Of a stretch of 64,000 bases of DNA, positions 16,522 to 25,121 are shown in pieces (the stretch's first letter is position 1; the number at the start of each line of letters is the position of its first letter). Source of the DNA: JAAXHB01 sp965214945 (GTDB lineage Bacteria; Actinomycetota; Acidimicrobiia; Acidimicrobiales; Aldehydirespiratoraceae); contig OZ244029.1 in assembly GCA_965214945.1 (NCBI GenBank), positions 2,418,001-2,482,000 of the forward strand, read 5' to 3'. Below the pieces are notes generated by a model. The model was not told the origin of the DNA, did not search any database, and saw only the letters and a program-made list of their open reading frames with translations. The translations under genes and the position numbers were made by a program.

Positions 16522-17289
16522 TCAGCGTCCTCGCAGATCGAAGGGGCCCAGAGCAACCGCGCCGCCGTCGAGTCGGAACGACACGCCGGTGGCGAACCGG
16601 CCTGACGGGGCCACCAGATAGTGCACCAGGGCTGCGATCTCGTCTGGGCGGCCGGGCCGTCCGGCAATGTTCACTGACGTGTCGGCTTCGGCGAGTTCGG
16701 CCACCACCGGGGCCGCCATCGGCGTGTCGACCAGCCCGGGGTCGACCTGGGTCACGCGAATGCCATCGCTCGCCCATTCTTTAGCCAGCGCAACAGTCGC
16801 CGCTGCGAGACCCGCCTTGGTGGCGCCATAGACAGCTCCACCGGCCGACGGTCGCACCGCGTCAACCGACCCGATCATCACCACCGCGGAATCGCCGGCG
16901 GCGGCGAGGTAGCGATGCGCTAGCTGACACAGACGCAACGGCGCCCAAAGGTTAAGCCCGACCAGGCTGTTGAAATAATCGCGGTCGAGGTCTTCGAGGC
17001 GGGCCCAGTCACCCCGGCCTGCGTTGTTGACCAGGATGTCGAGCCCACCCAACTCGGCTGCCGCCGCCGGGATCACAGCGTCGAGGCGGTCGGAATCGCT
17101 TAGATCTGCCGCCAGCGGCCGCACAGAGCCAACGCCGCCGGGGGCGTCGGGGGTGCCGCCGGAGCGAGACACGGCCACCACATCGGCGCCGGCGCCGGCG
17201 AGACGAACGGCTATTGCGGCGCCGATGCCGGCCGACCCTCCGGTGACCAAGGCGCGCCTGCCAGTCAGATCGAACAACGGGTCGGTCAT
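16522..17289 (-). CDS. Short-chain dehydrogenase/reductase
   Basis: 255-residue classical SDR. TGGSAGIG at 16-23 binds the nicotinamide cofactor and NNAG lies at 88-91. The catalytic Ser141, Tyr154 and Lys158 sit in GSVDAVRP and VYGATKAG. The late PGLVDTPM loop and the GVSFRLDGG C-terminal strand are also present. ATG 17289 is used; the frame extends further upstream but only through repeat DNA. It is divergent from the acetoacetate-decarboxylase-like gene, sharing a repeat-filled intergenic region. Confidence 0.85.
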   Translation of the reverse strand: MTDPLFDLTGRRALVTGGSAGIGAAIAVRLAGAGADVVAVSRSGGTPDAPGGVGSVRPLAADLSDSDRLDAVIPAAAAELGGLDILVNNAGRGDWARLEDLDRDYFNSLVGLNLWAPLRLCQLAHRYLAAAGDSAVVMIGSVDAVRPSAGGAVYGATKAGLAAATVALAKEWASDGIRVTQVDPGLVDTPMAAPVVAELAEADTSVNIAGRPGRPDEIAALVHYLVAPSGRFATGVSFRLDGGAVALGPFDLRGR

Positions 17290-17298
17290 CGCAGCACC

Positions 17299-17493
17299 GT
17301 AATCGAGACATTCGATCGCTCTGGGCTGAACTACTGCGGAAGCCGCCGCGGTGGCCCGGGCCGACCGAGACATCGGGATCGCCCAGGGACTAACGACTAC
17401 GACGATCACTCGTCGCTCTGGGCCGACCGAGATATCGGATGCCCGGGGACTAACGATTACCGAGACATTGGATCGCCCCGAACCGGCGATTAC
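17299..17493. repeat. Degenerate repeat array between divergent genes
   Basis: A core resembling CGAGACATTGGATCGCCC occurs four times with changes, starting near 17304, 17366, 17429 and 17461. Copies 2 to 4 are followed by a variant of GGACTAACGATTAC or CGATTAC. The array fills the space between the SDR and the decarboxylase-like gene. It could hold multiple operator sites or result from local duplication. Confidence 0.6.
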
Positions 17494-17503
17494 GGTTGGC
17501 GGC

Positions 17504-18346
17504 GTGGCCTTGTTGAAAGGGCTCATGTACCCAAGGACGCCCACCGGCGTCGCCGGGATCCTGCCCGGGCCGCCGTGGCACTATTCAGGCGAAATGTTGA
17601 CGGTGGAGCTGCGCACCGACCCGGGCAGCGTGGCAGAGCTGCTACCCGACGGCCTCAAGCCTGCGGATGACGATCCGGGAGCGGTCGCGATCATCTGGGC
17701 CGACTGGCAGAGCTGCAGCGACACCTTCGAGGAGCTGCTCGACCCTGCCCGCGCCCAGTACCGAGAGGTTTTTGTCGTGATCCGCTGCCGCTACCGGGGC
17801 CAGACCTACAGCCGTGCCGCCTACATCTGGGTAGACAAGGACTTCTCGATGGCGCGCGGCCACGTGCAGGGCTACCCGAAGAAGCTGGGCGAGATCTGGA
17901 TGACCCGGCCCGTCACCGTCGGCAGGGCAGGGCCGAGGCTGGCGCCGGGCGGCCGGTTCGGCGCAACCCTCAGCACCTGGGGCAGGCCGATTGCGGCCGC
18001 CCGGTTTACGATCACAGGCACTGCCGACACCCCGGGGTTCGTGAACGGCCACCCTATGCTCCACACCCGCCAGATGCCGTCTATCGAGATGGACGGCCGC
18101 GACTCCCTCGACGAGCTGGTGACCATGAGGGGCTACGACGCGGACCTGGGCCAGGTCTATTCCGGCACCGCGGAGCTGGAGATCTTCGACCACCCGACTG
18201 AGGAGCTGGCCCGGCTCGAGCCGTTCGAGGTGATCGGCGGCTACTACCGCCAGGTGGGCATATCGATGGCAGGCGGCGCCACGCTGTGGGCCGCGCCCAA
18301 TCCGCACGCCCCCAACCCGGACGCCGATTCAAAGGCAGCACCGTGA
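17504..18346 (+). CDS. Acetoacetate decarboxylase-family protein
   Basis: The family uses a Schiff-base lysine to decarboxylate beta-keto acids or catalyse related aldol or hydrolytic chemistry. The 280-residue protein has HVQGYPKKLGE near residues 118-128, where the Lys pair aligns with the catalytic lysines of acetoacetate decarboxylase. RGQTYSRAAYIWVD and FVNGHPM are also seen. GTG 17504 is chosen; ATG 17525 is an alternative. It overlaps the P450 gene by 4 bp (GTGA), so the two are coupled. The real substrate is likely a ring-derived or branched keto acid, by context only. Confidence 0.75.
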   Translation: MALLKGLMYPRTPTGVAGILPGPPWHYSGEMLTVELRTDPGSVAELLPDGLKPADDDPGAVAIIWADWQSCSDTFEELLDPARAQYREVFVVIRCRYRGQTYSRAAYIWVDKDFSMARGHVQGYPKKLGEIWMTRPVTVGRAGPRLAPGGRFGATLSTWGRPIAAARFTITGTADTPGFVNGHPMLHTRQMPSIEMDGRDSLDELVTMRGYDADLGQVYSGTAELEIFDHPTEELARLEPFEVIGGYYRQVGISMAGGATLWAAPNPHAPNPDADSKAAP

Positions 18347-19617
18347 GCGACCAGACCTTCGTCGACGACTACCTGGACTACCACGGCCCCGACGACGCCG
18401 ACCTTTCGTCCCACGACGCTTTCACGTCGGGGGTGCCGCACGCCACGTTCACCCGGCTGCGCCGCGAAGACCCGGTTCACTGGACGCCCGAGGCCCACGG
18501 CGCGGGCTTCTGGTCGGTGACGCGCTACCACGACGCCCTAGCGGTGAGCCGCAACGTGGCAACGTTCACGTCGTCTAAGGGCATCCGCTTGGAAGAGATG
18601 GATGCCGAGCAGCTCGAGTCCCGGCGCACGATGATGGAACTCGACCCGCCTGAACACACCCGGCTGCGCCGGCTCGTCAACAGGGGCTTCACCCGCCGCA
18701 CCGTGGAGACTTACGAGGACGCGATCCGCTCGCTAGCCGCCGAGGTGCTCGACGAAGCCCTCGCCGCGGACGCCTTCGACTGGGTCACCGAGGTGGCAGC
18801 CAAGCTGCCGATGCGGATGCTGGGCCGGCTGCTGGGCACCAGCGACGCCGACGGGCACCAGCTCGTGAAGTGGGGCGACGCGTTCTTGGGCAACACCGAT
18901 CCGGAGTTCACCACCCACGTCGTAGACATCGCCGACACCGAAGAGTTCCGGCTGATGCCGTTCCGCAGCCCCGCGGCTGTGGAGGTGTTCCGCTACGCCC
19001 AGCGTCAGGCCGCCGACCGGCGAGCCTGCCCCCGCGCCGACGTGATCACCCAGCTCCTGGCACCCACCCGCAGCGGCGAGCCGCTGAGCGACCTGGAGTT
19101 CAACAACTTCTTCACGCTGCTGGTCGCAGCCGGCAACGACACCACCCGCTACACGCTGACCCACGGGCTCAAAACGATGATGCGACACCGGCAACTGTGG
19201 CAGGCCTGGCGGTCCCAGCCGGCGCTCACCCCCACCGCTGTAGAGGAAATCCTGCGAACCAGCTCGGTGACCACGCACTTCCGTCGCACGGCCACCCGCG
19301 ATGCGGTCATCGGCGGCCGGCAGGTGGCGGCCGGCGACAAGGTGGTGATGTGGTTCTGCTCTGCCAACCACGACGAAGACGGCTTCCCGAAGCCGTGGCG
19401 TTTCGACCTGGCCCGCGATCCCAACGACCACATGGCCTTCGGGCGCAACGGCCCGCACCTGTGCCTCGGGGCCTGGCTAGCCCGCATGGAGGCGCGTGTG
19501 GTGTTCGAGGAGCTGATGCGGCGGGTAGACCGGCTCGAGCCCGACGGCGAGCCCCAATACCTGCGGTCGAACTTCATCGCCGGCATCAAACACCTGCCAG
19601 TGCGGGTTGTGGCCTGA
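18343..19617 (+). CDS. Cytochrome P450
   Basis: Heme monooxygenase, 424 residues from GTG 18343. Landmarks are LDPPEHTRLRRLV, the I-helix oxygen-binding AAGNDTT near 262-268, the ExxR Glu-Arg pair in EEILR near 300, and the heme loop FGRNGPHLCLG with axial Cys374. The pattern resembles actinobacterial CYP families that hydroxylate steroids, fatty acids or aromatics. It is coupled to the decarboxylase-like gene and followed by a ring-cleaving dioxygenase gene, suggesting a hydroxylation step before ring opening. Redox partners are not encoded nearby. Confidence 0.93.
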   Translation: MSDQTFVDDYLDYHGPDDADLSSHDAFTSGVPHATFTRLRREDPVHWTPEAHGAGFWSVTRYHDALAVSRNVATFTSSKGIRLEEMDAEQLESRRTMMELDPPEHTRLRRLVNRGFTRRTVETYEDAIRSLAAEVLDEALAADAFDWVTEVAAKLPMRMLGRLLGTSDADGHQLVKWGDAFLGNTDPEFTTHVVDIADTEEFRLMPFRSPAAVEVFRYAQRQAADRRACPRADVITQLLAPTRSGEPLSDLEFNNFFTLLVAAGNDTTRYTLTHGLKTMMRHRQLWQAWRSQPALTPTAVEEILRTSSVTTHFRRTATRDAVIGGRQVAAGDKVVMWFCSANHDEDGFPKPWRFDLARDPNDHMAFGRNGPHLCLGAWLARMEARVVFEELMRRVDRLEPDGEPQYLRSNFIAGIKHLPVRVVA

Positions 19618-19718
19618 CGGTTGAGGCCTGACATGAGAGCTACTCAGCGCCGCTGGCGCCGCCGCGACTGCGGACGGACCCGCGCCGTGCTGAGACCTGA
19701 CAAGGGAGGAGTTCGGTA

Positions 19719-20579
19719 ATGGGGTCGATAGTGGGAGCGGCGCTGGTGTCGCACGTGCCGACGCTGGTGCTGCCCGAAGCCGTGCGCCGCTCGCTCAACC
19801 ACGGCCGGGACACCAGCCTTCATGCCGGCCTGCACGAGCTGCGGGCTGTGAAGCTCGCGCCGGCTCAACCCGACACCGTGGTGGTTATCGACACGCACTG
19901 GTTCAGTACCGTCGAACACCTCGTAACAGCCCATGAGCGCCGCAAGGGGCTGTTCACGTCCGACGAGCTGCCCCGCGGCATGGCCCGGGTGCCGTACGAC
20001 ATGCCCGGCGACCCCGAGCTGGCACGCGCCTTTGAGGCCGCGGCGCGCGGTCGGGACGACACGTGGGTCACAGCGACCGACGATCCGTTCATCCCGGTGC
20101 ACTACCCCACCGTGAACCTGCTGGGCTTCCTTCAAGGCGACGAGCGCTGGGTGTCTGTGAGCGTCTGCCAGACCGCCGAGGTCGACGACTTCCTGCTAGC
20201 CGGCGAGCTGCTAGCCCAGGCGGTGGCCGAAGTGGACCGCAGAGTGGTGATCTTGGCCAGCGGAGGCCTCAGCCACCGGTTCTGGCCGCTGCGGCAATTC
20301 CGCGACCATGAAGCCGCCGACCCGGACGCGCACATCCGCACACCCGAGGCTTGCGCCGCCGACCGGCGGGTGCTCAAGTGGATGGCGAAGGGCGATCACC
20401 ACACGATACTCGGCCACATGCCGGAGTTCGCACGCCACGCCCCCGAGGGCTTCTTCGCCCATTACCTGATGATGGTCGGCGCCCTCGGCGGTGCCGCGTG
20501 CACAGCATGCGGGACACAGTTCGGTGAGTACGAGGCCGTCGCCGGCACCGGGCAAGCCCACGTGTGGTTCGACCTGTGA
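19719..20579 (+). CDS. LigB-type extradiol ring-cleavage dioxygenase
   Basis: Class III extradiol enzymes open catechol rings next to the hydroxyls using Fe(II). The 286-residue protein has His12 (SHVPTLV) and His60 (IDTHWF) in the positions of the metal-binding and acid-base histidines. GLSHRF follows later, and the family's C-terminal YEAVAGTGQAHVWFDL region is present. It resembles 3,4-dihydroxyphenylacetate 2,3-dioxygenase relatives. A good ribosome site (GGGAGGAG) precedes the ATG. It shares orientation with the P450 and the amidotransferase. Which catechol it cleaves is unknown. Confidence 0.82.
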   Translation: MGSIVGAALVSHVPTLVLPEAVRRSLNHGRDTSLHAGLHELRAVKLAPAQPDTVVVIDTHWFSTVEHLVTAHERRKGLFTSDELPRGMARVPYDMPGDPELARAFEAAARGRDDTWVTATDDPFIPVHYPTVNLLGFLQGDERWVSVSVCQTAEVDDFLLAGELLAQAVAEVDRRVVILASGGLSHRFWPLRQFRDHEAADPDAHIRTPEACAADRRVLKWMAKGDHHTILGHMPEFARHAPEGFFAHYLMMVGALGGAACTACGTQFGEYEAVAGTGQAHVWFDL

Positions 20580-20619
20580 GCACGGGGCTCGCCGACAGGC
20601 CGTGGGAGGACCTGCGCTG

Positions 20620-21372
20620 ATGCAGCGGGCTTTGGTACTGGTGCACGAGCCCAAAGGCACCAGCGCCCTGGTGGGGCAGCGACTGGGTGAACGGGGCTTC
20701 GAGGTGCACGAGCACCTCGTCACCGCGGACGAGTCGCGTCCCGACGCCGCCGCCCCGTTCCCAGAAGTCGGAGACTACGACGTGCTGGTGGTGATGGGCT
20801 CGATCCGCTCACTCACCAACACCGACGAGATCGCCTCTTGGATTTTCGACGAGATCGAGATGGTGCAGACCGCGCACCGCGAGAACACCCCAGTGCTGGG
20901 AGTCTGCTTCGGCGGGCAGCTGCTAGCGAAGGCACTCGGTGGGACGGTGGAGACCGCCCCGGCGCCTGAGATCGGCTGGTACGAGATCGCTCCGGCCAAC
21001 GGCGCCGGGCCTGAGGCGAGCGCCGAGAAGGGCGGCGGAAGCGCTGCCGCAGCCAGGCGCAACAACCCGGCGGGTAGCGGGATTTGGTTCCAATGGCATC
21101 ACGACCGCTTCACCCCGCCGCCAGAAGCGGAGCTGCTCGCTATCAACGACAACGGCGCCCAGCTGTTCCGCATCGGCCGCAGTGTGGGCATGCAGTTCCA
21201 CCCGGAGGTCACCTACGAGCACATGGAGGACTTCCTAAGAGATGCGTCAGATGAGTACCTGACCAGCCACGGGCTCGGCAGGTCGGCGATGCTCGCGGAG
21301 ATGGCCGCCCACGCCGACGGCAACGCCGTGCGGTGCGCTGCGCTGGTCGACTGGTTCCTAGACGGCGACTAG
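20620..21372 (+). CDS. Class I glutamine amidotransferase domain protein
   Basis: A stand-alone GATase1 domain of 250 residues, hydrolysing glutamine or gamma-glutamyl amides through a Cys-His-Glu triad. Cys96 lies in GVCFGGQ; His194 and Glu196 lie in QFHPEV. A low-complexity insert (GAGPEASAEKGGGS) interrupts the middle. GGGAGGA sits 8 bp before ATG 20620. It converges on a glutamine-synthetase-like gene. The same pair of families (GS-like plus GATase-like) builds and handles gamma-glutamylanilide in aniline degradation, which makes that chemistry a reasonable hypothesis here. Confidence 0.82.
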   Translation: MQRALVLVHEPKGTSALVGQRLGERGFEVHEHLVTADESRPDAAAPFPEVGDYDVLVVMGSIRSLTNTDEIASWIFDEIEMVQTAHRENTPVLGVCFGGQLLAKALGGTVETAPAPEIGWYEIAPANGAGPEASAEKGGGSAAAARRNNPAGSGIWFQWHHDRFTPPPEAELLAINDNGAQLFRIGRSVGMQFHPEVTYEHMEDFLRDASDEYLTSHGLGRSAMLAEMAAHADGNAVRCAALVDWFLDGD

Positions 21373-21486
21373 GGCCCGACGGTGACTGAGGACCCGTTTA
21401 CTGAAGGCCGTCTGTCTTAGGGTTGCCGAACGGCGTGTGACCTGTAACGGCGTCGACGGCGGTTGATCGACTGTCCGGGGCGACTG

Positions 21487-21592
21487 TCAGTGATAGGGCA
21501 GGTACTCGCTGAGTTCCCAGGCCGGGTGATTAAGTTCGGAGAGCTGGGGCTCATGGGTCAGTGATAGGGCAGGTACTCGCTGAGTTCCCAGG
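21487..21592. repeat. Exact 35-bp copy of the glutamine-synthetase-like gene 3' end
   Basis: The last 35 bases of the gene, including its stop codon (21558-21592), recur without mismatch at 21487-21521. The downstream copy sits in a short frame whose translation ends HPAWELSEYLPYH then stop, whereas the gene itself ends with TPWELSEYLPYH. The different flank (LSELNHPAW) suggests that the copy is the tail of a lost paralog. Confidence 0.85.
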
Positions 21593-22913
21593 GAGTGATG
21601 CTGGTGACCGCGGTGGGGTCTGAGGGCGCAACAGCGGCCGCGTACCGGCCCCATTCCTCGCGTTTGTTGGCTATGAAGTTGTCGACCAGCTCGGCGCCGA
21701 CGGCAGAGCGCAGCGCAGGGTCGACCTCAAGGTCGTCGAGCGCCTCGGCGAGGCTGTGAGCGCAGTGGACGTCGGTGTTGACCTCCTCGAAGCCGTCCCC
21801 CGTCTCAGGTTCCGGCAGGTCCAGGCTTCCGGCCACCCCGAGCCTGGCAGCTTGCAGCACCGCCGCGATCAGGGTGTGCATGTTGGCGGCGCCGTCGCCA
21901 ATCCTGCTCTCGATGCGCACGCCCGGCCCTGAGGTCTCAGGCACGCGGTTGCCCACACAGCGGTGCTCGTAGCCCCAGTTGGCCCAGTAGCCGTTCAGCC
22001 CGGCAGGCTGCAGGCGCCGGTAGGCGTTCACTGTGGGCGCGCACAGCGCCGTCATCGGCTTGTGGTGTGCGACAAGCCCGGCCAGGCAGCGCTTCGCCAG
22101 GTCGGACAAGCCGCCGCCGGGGGCGGCGAAAGCGTTGCGGCCCTCACCGTCGTTCAACGAGAAGTTCACGTGCACGCCGCTTCCGGAGATTCCGGCAAAG
22201 GGCTTGCCTAAGAACGTCAGGTCCAGACCGCGCGGGCGGCCCGCCGCGTCGGTCGCTGAAAGCACGGTCTCACGCGCCAACACCCGGAACAGGAAAGCGT
22301 CGTCGGCGGCGGTCATGGCGTCGCGGTGCTCGAGAGTCAGCTCGAACTGGCCCTCGTCGAACTCCGCATTGAACGACTCCATGGGCATCCCCGACGCCTC
22401 GGCCTGGCGAAAAACGTCGGTGATCACCCCGGCCGGATCGGAGCCGAGACCGGTGCCGTACACCATCGACGACGGCGTGTCATACGGCTTCGGGCCCACA
22501 GGAGTTTGGGTGAACACATAAGCCTCGAGCTCGATGCCCACCTCCGGCTCGTATCCCAGCGCCCGCCAGTCCGCCACGGCGCGGCGCAGCGCATGACGGG
22601 ACGACACGGCGTAGGGCTCGCCGTGCATGCTCAGGTCGGCCACGACGACGCCTGTGGCCGCGTCGTCCCAGCCCTGGCGCACATCGGACTCCTCGAAAGT
22701 CGCCAACACATCGGGAAGCCCTTCGAGCAGGTAGCCGCCGGGGCCGGGGAACATGCTGCGGTCGTAGCCGAGGATGAATGTGGACACGCAGTGGCTTGTG
22801 CCGCGGCGCGCCAGCCGGGCGGGCAGGTACTTGCCGCGCGCCAGGCCCAAATGATCGGGCCACAGAACCCGAATCCGGTCCCAGCCGGGGTTCCACACGG
22901 TTGTGTCCGACAT
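21558..22913 (-). CDS. Glutamine-synthetase-like ligase (gamma-glutamyl-amide type)
   Basis: 451 residues, ATP-dependent ligase fold. Metal and glutamate-binding landmarks include VGIELEAYVF (catalytic-site ExE region), NAEFDEGQFELTLEH, GSGVHVNFSL, and RIESRIGDGAANMHTLIAAVL near the C-terminus. The sequence is closer in pattern to PuuA/GlnT and TdnQ-like gamma-glutamyl-amine ligases than to assimilatory GlnA: no adenylylation loop is recognised. It converges on the amidotransferase gene and leads a minus-strand run with acyl-CoA dehydrogenase and hydrolase genes. The amine substrate is unknown. Confidence 0.8.
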   Translation of the reverse strand: MSDTTVWNPGWDRIRVLWPDHLGLARGKYLPARLARRGTSHCVSTFILGYDRSMFPGPGGYLLEGLPDVLATFEESDVRQGWDDAATGVVVADLSMHGEPYAVSSRHALRRAVADWRALGYEPEVGIELEAYVFTQTPVGPKPYDTPSSMVYGTGLGSDPAGVITDVFRQAEASGMPMESFNAEFDEGQFELTLEHRDAMTAADDAFLFRVLARETVLSATDAAGRPRGLDLTFLGKPFAGISGSGVHVNFSLNDGEGRNAFAAPGGGLSDLAKRCLAGLVAHHKPMTALCAPTVNAYRRLQPAGLNGYWANWGYEHRCVGNRVPETSGPGVRIESRIGDGAANMHTLIAAVLQAARLGVAGSLDLPEPETGDGFEEVNTDVHCAHSLAEALDDLEVDPALRSAVGAELVDNFIANKREEWGRYAAAVAPSDPTAVTSITPWELSEYLPYH

Positions 22914-22975
22914 AGGCGCTCCTCGTTGTCAGACGACCTCCGACACGAGAAACTAGCCCCGCCTCGCTGCGGATG

Positions 22976-24193
22976 TCAGCCCGCGGTCGAGAACTCCTCG
23001 TCGGAGTACAAGCCGGACCGCCCGAGACGCTCGAGGCAGGCCTCGACGCTCCAGGGAAGCATCACGGCGCCGCAGCGCGCGTCACGGTAGGCGCGCTCGA
23101 GCTGTGAGGGTCGCAGCATCGAGCGCCCTCCGCACACCCTGACAGCCAGCGAAGCCACCTCCGGCGCCGCCTCCATCGTGGTGAACACCGACGACCAGGC
23201 CCGCCGAAGCTGCGCCGGATCAGGATCGACTCCGGCACCGGCCAGCACCCGGTATGCCAGCGACTGCGCGCGGTCGTAGACCACGTTCATCTGGGCCCAT
23301 CCCTGCTGCTTGATCGGATGATCCCGCCGGGAGGGGGCGCCGCCGGCCGATCCCCGGCGCAAGTACTCCGCGGTTGCGTCGAGCACGCCGCGCATCAGCC
23401 CCAGGTAGCAGAATGACAGCGTCATGTAGAACATCGGCCAGCGCGCCGCGGCCTGATCGAACACCCCCGGCGGAAGCCACTCGTTGTCTTCGGGTACGAA
23501 CACGTCGTGAAATACCAGCGTGCGCGAGTCGGTGCCGCGCATCCCGAGCGGGTCCCACTCCCCCTCGATGACGACGCCGGCGGCGGAGGCGGGCACGCCC
23601 ATGAAACGCACCCTGGGGTCGCCGTCAACTTTGCAGACGATGTTGTGAACGTGCGCCGCCCCCGACAGCGACGCGAAGATCTTGCGCCCCGTCACGCGGT
23701 AGCCGCCGTCGACCTCCGCGGCTTTGGTGACGAAGCCCTCGGTGGCGCCTGCGGCGCGTCCCTCCGAGAAAGGCTGACTGTGAATCAGGCCGCGGTCGAC
23801 GATGCCGCGGCGCAGCGCTGCGCGGCGGCGCCGAAGCTGAGACCGCTCCGCTGCGGTGAGGTCGAGATCGTCGGCGATCTGCCCGACCAGCAACGTCGTG
23901 GCGGCGTGCATGTTGAACGTGAGCGCGGTGGCGGCGCAGTGTCGTCCCATCTCCTCGGCGACGAGGCCGTAGGCCGCGAAGTCCCCGCCGAGGCCGCCGT
24001 CCTCCGCGGGTATACACAACCCGAGCAGCCCGGCAGCGCGCAGGTCGCTCCAGTTGTCGTAAGGGAAGGCGGCGTCACGATCGGCCGCTGCGGCGCGTTC
24101 GGCGAACCTGGGGCCCAAAACGGCCACGCGCTCCACCAGCTCCGCCCGCTGTGGCGTGAGAAGGGCGGCGGTCATGTCGCTGGCCGTGGTCAC
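22976..24193 (-). CDS. Acyl-CoA dehydrogenase family flavoprotein
   Basis: 405 residues with the FAD-dependent dehydrogenase plan. An N-terminal helical domain has GLLGLCIPAEDGGLGGDF. The middle beta domain has VTGRKIFASLSGAAH and WDPLGMRGTDSRTLVF. The C-terminal helical domain ends with AAPEVASLAVRVCGGRSM. The catalytic Glu cannot be assigned with certainty, so flavin monooxygenase-like relatives of the superfamily (HpaB/DszC type) are also possible. It overlaps the hydrolase gene upstream by 4 bp, so the two are co-expressed. Confidence 0.85.
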   Translation of the reverse strand: MTTASDMTAALLTPQRAELVERVAVLGPRFAERAAAADRDAAFPYDNWSDLRAAGLLGLCIPAEDGGLGGDFAAYGLVAEEMGRHCAATALTFNMHAATTLLVGQIADDLDLTAAERSQLRRRRAALRRGIVDRGLIHSQPFSEGRAAGATEGFVTKAAEVDGGYRVTGRKIFASLSGAAHVHNIVCKVDGDPRVRFMGVPASAAGVVIEGEWDPLGMRGTDSRTLVFHDVFVPEDNEWLPPGVFDQAAARWPMFYMTLSFCYLGLMRGVLDATAEYLRRGSAGGAPSRRDHPIKQQGWAQMNVVYDRAQSLAYRVLAGAGVDPDPAQLRRAWSSVFTTMEAAPEVASLAVRVCGGRSMLRPSQLERAYRDARCGAVMLPWSVEACLERLGRSGLYSDEEFSTAG

Positions 24194-25119
24194 GCTGCGC
24201 TCCTCACCATGGCACGCTCTGCGGCGCGGGTCGCCACCGACTCCGCAGCGTCGGGCAGTTCATCGCCTGCGACCGTGCTTTCGCTTGCGAGGAAGCGGCG
24301 CACCAGCCGATTGAACTCCCTCGGCGCCTCCGATGCGGCCAGATGCCCTACGCATTCAAGCACCGCCAGCTCGGCATCCGCTAAGCCGTCGACCAGAGCC
24401 TGGGAGTAAGCGACGGGCGTCTCAGCGTCGAGTTCGCCCGCCACGACTAAGGCGGGCGCGGCGATTTCGGAGAGGCGGGCGCGCACGTCGTGGTCGGGCA
24501 GGCACTCCACCGCAGCTCTCAGGCCGCTTACGGGGATGCGAGCGAACGCGGCCTGTCTCATCTCCATCGCTTCGCTGTCGATGCTCGGTCCCACAAGCGA
24601 GGCCAGAACCGGTCCGGCGATCTTCGCGCAGCTGACCCCCGGGCCGAGCAGACTCAGCCGCGAGGCCTTCCACACGGCCGGGTCGGTGCCGTCTATCCCG
24701 AACGCCGGGCTGGTGTTGGCCAGAACAAGCCGACTCACGCGGTCGGGGTGGCGCAGCGCGGCGTGCTGCGCGTGCATGCCGCCGAAGGACTCGCCCACGA
24801 GACAGGCCCGCTCTGCGCCGAGGGCGTCTAGCAGGCGGGCCACGGCATCGGCGATGCCGGCCAGCGTGAGAGGCTCGAGCGGCGCGGATGCGCCGTACCC
24901 GGGCATGTCCCATGCGACACAGCGGAAGATGTCGGACAACCCCGCAAGCTGAGGCGCCCACGAGGTGCGCGAACCGCCGAGGCCGTGCAAGAACACCAGC
25001 GGGCGGCCCCGGCCCTGCTCTCGCCAGGCGATCGGCCTTTCCACGTCCAAAGGCCCGCTGCGGGCGGCGGGCTCCGACTCGCCGATCAGATGAGACACGC
25101 CCAGAACGTACACTCGCAT
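24190..25119 (-). CDS. Alpha/beta-hydrolase fold enzyme
   Basis: About 309 residues. LVFLHGLGGSRTSW forms the oxyanion-hole region and CLVGESFGGMHAQ the nucleophile elbow (G-E-S-F-G, Ser). LDAETPVAYSQ supplies the acid strand and ECVGHLAASEAP carries the catalytic His. Close relatives act on ring-cleavage products, lactones (3-oxoadipate enol-lactonase) or esters. It is coupled to the acyl-CoA dehydrogenase. ATG 25119 or GTG 25098 could be the start; 25098 leaves more room for the divergent PuuD-like gene. Confidence 0.8.
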   Translation of the reverse strand: MRVYVLGVSHLIGESEPAARSGPLDVERPIAWREQGRGRPLVFLHGLGGSRTSWAPQLAGLSDIFRCVAWDMPGYGASAPLEPLTLAGIADAVARLLDALGAERACLVGESFGGMHAQHAALRHPDRVSRLVLANTSPAFGIDGTDPAVWKASRLSLLGPGVSCAKIAGPVLASLVGPSIDSEAMEMRQAAFARIPVSGLRAAVECLPDHDVRARLSEIAAPALVVAGELDAETPVAYSQALVDGLADAELAVLECVGHLAASEAPREFNRLVRRFLASESTVAGDELPDAAESVATRAAERAMVRSAA

Positions 25120-25121
25120 CC

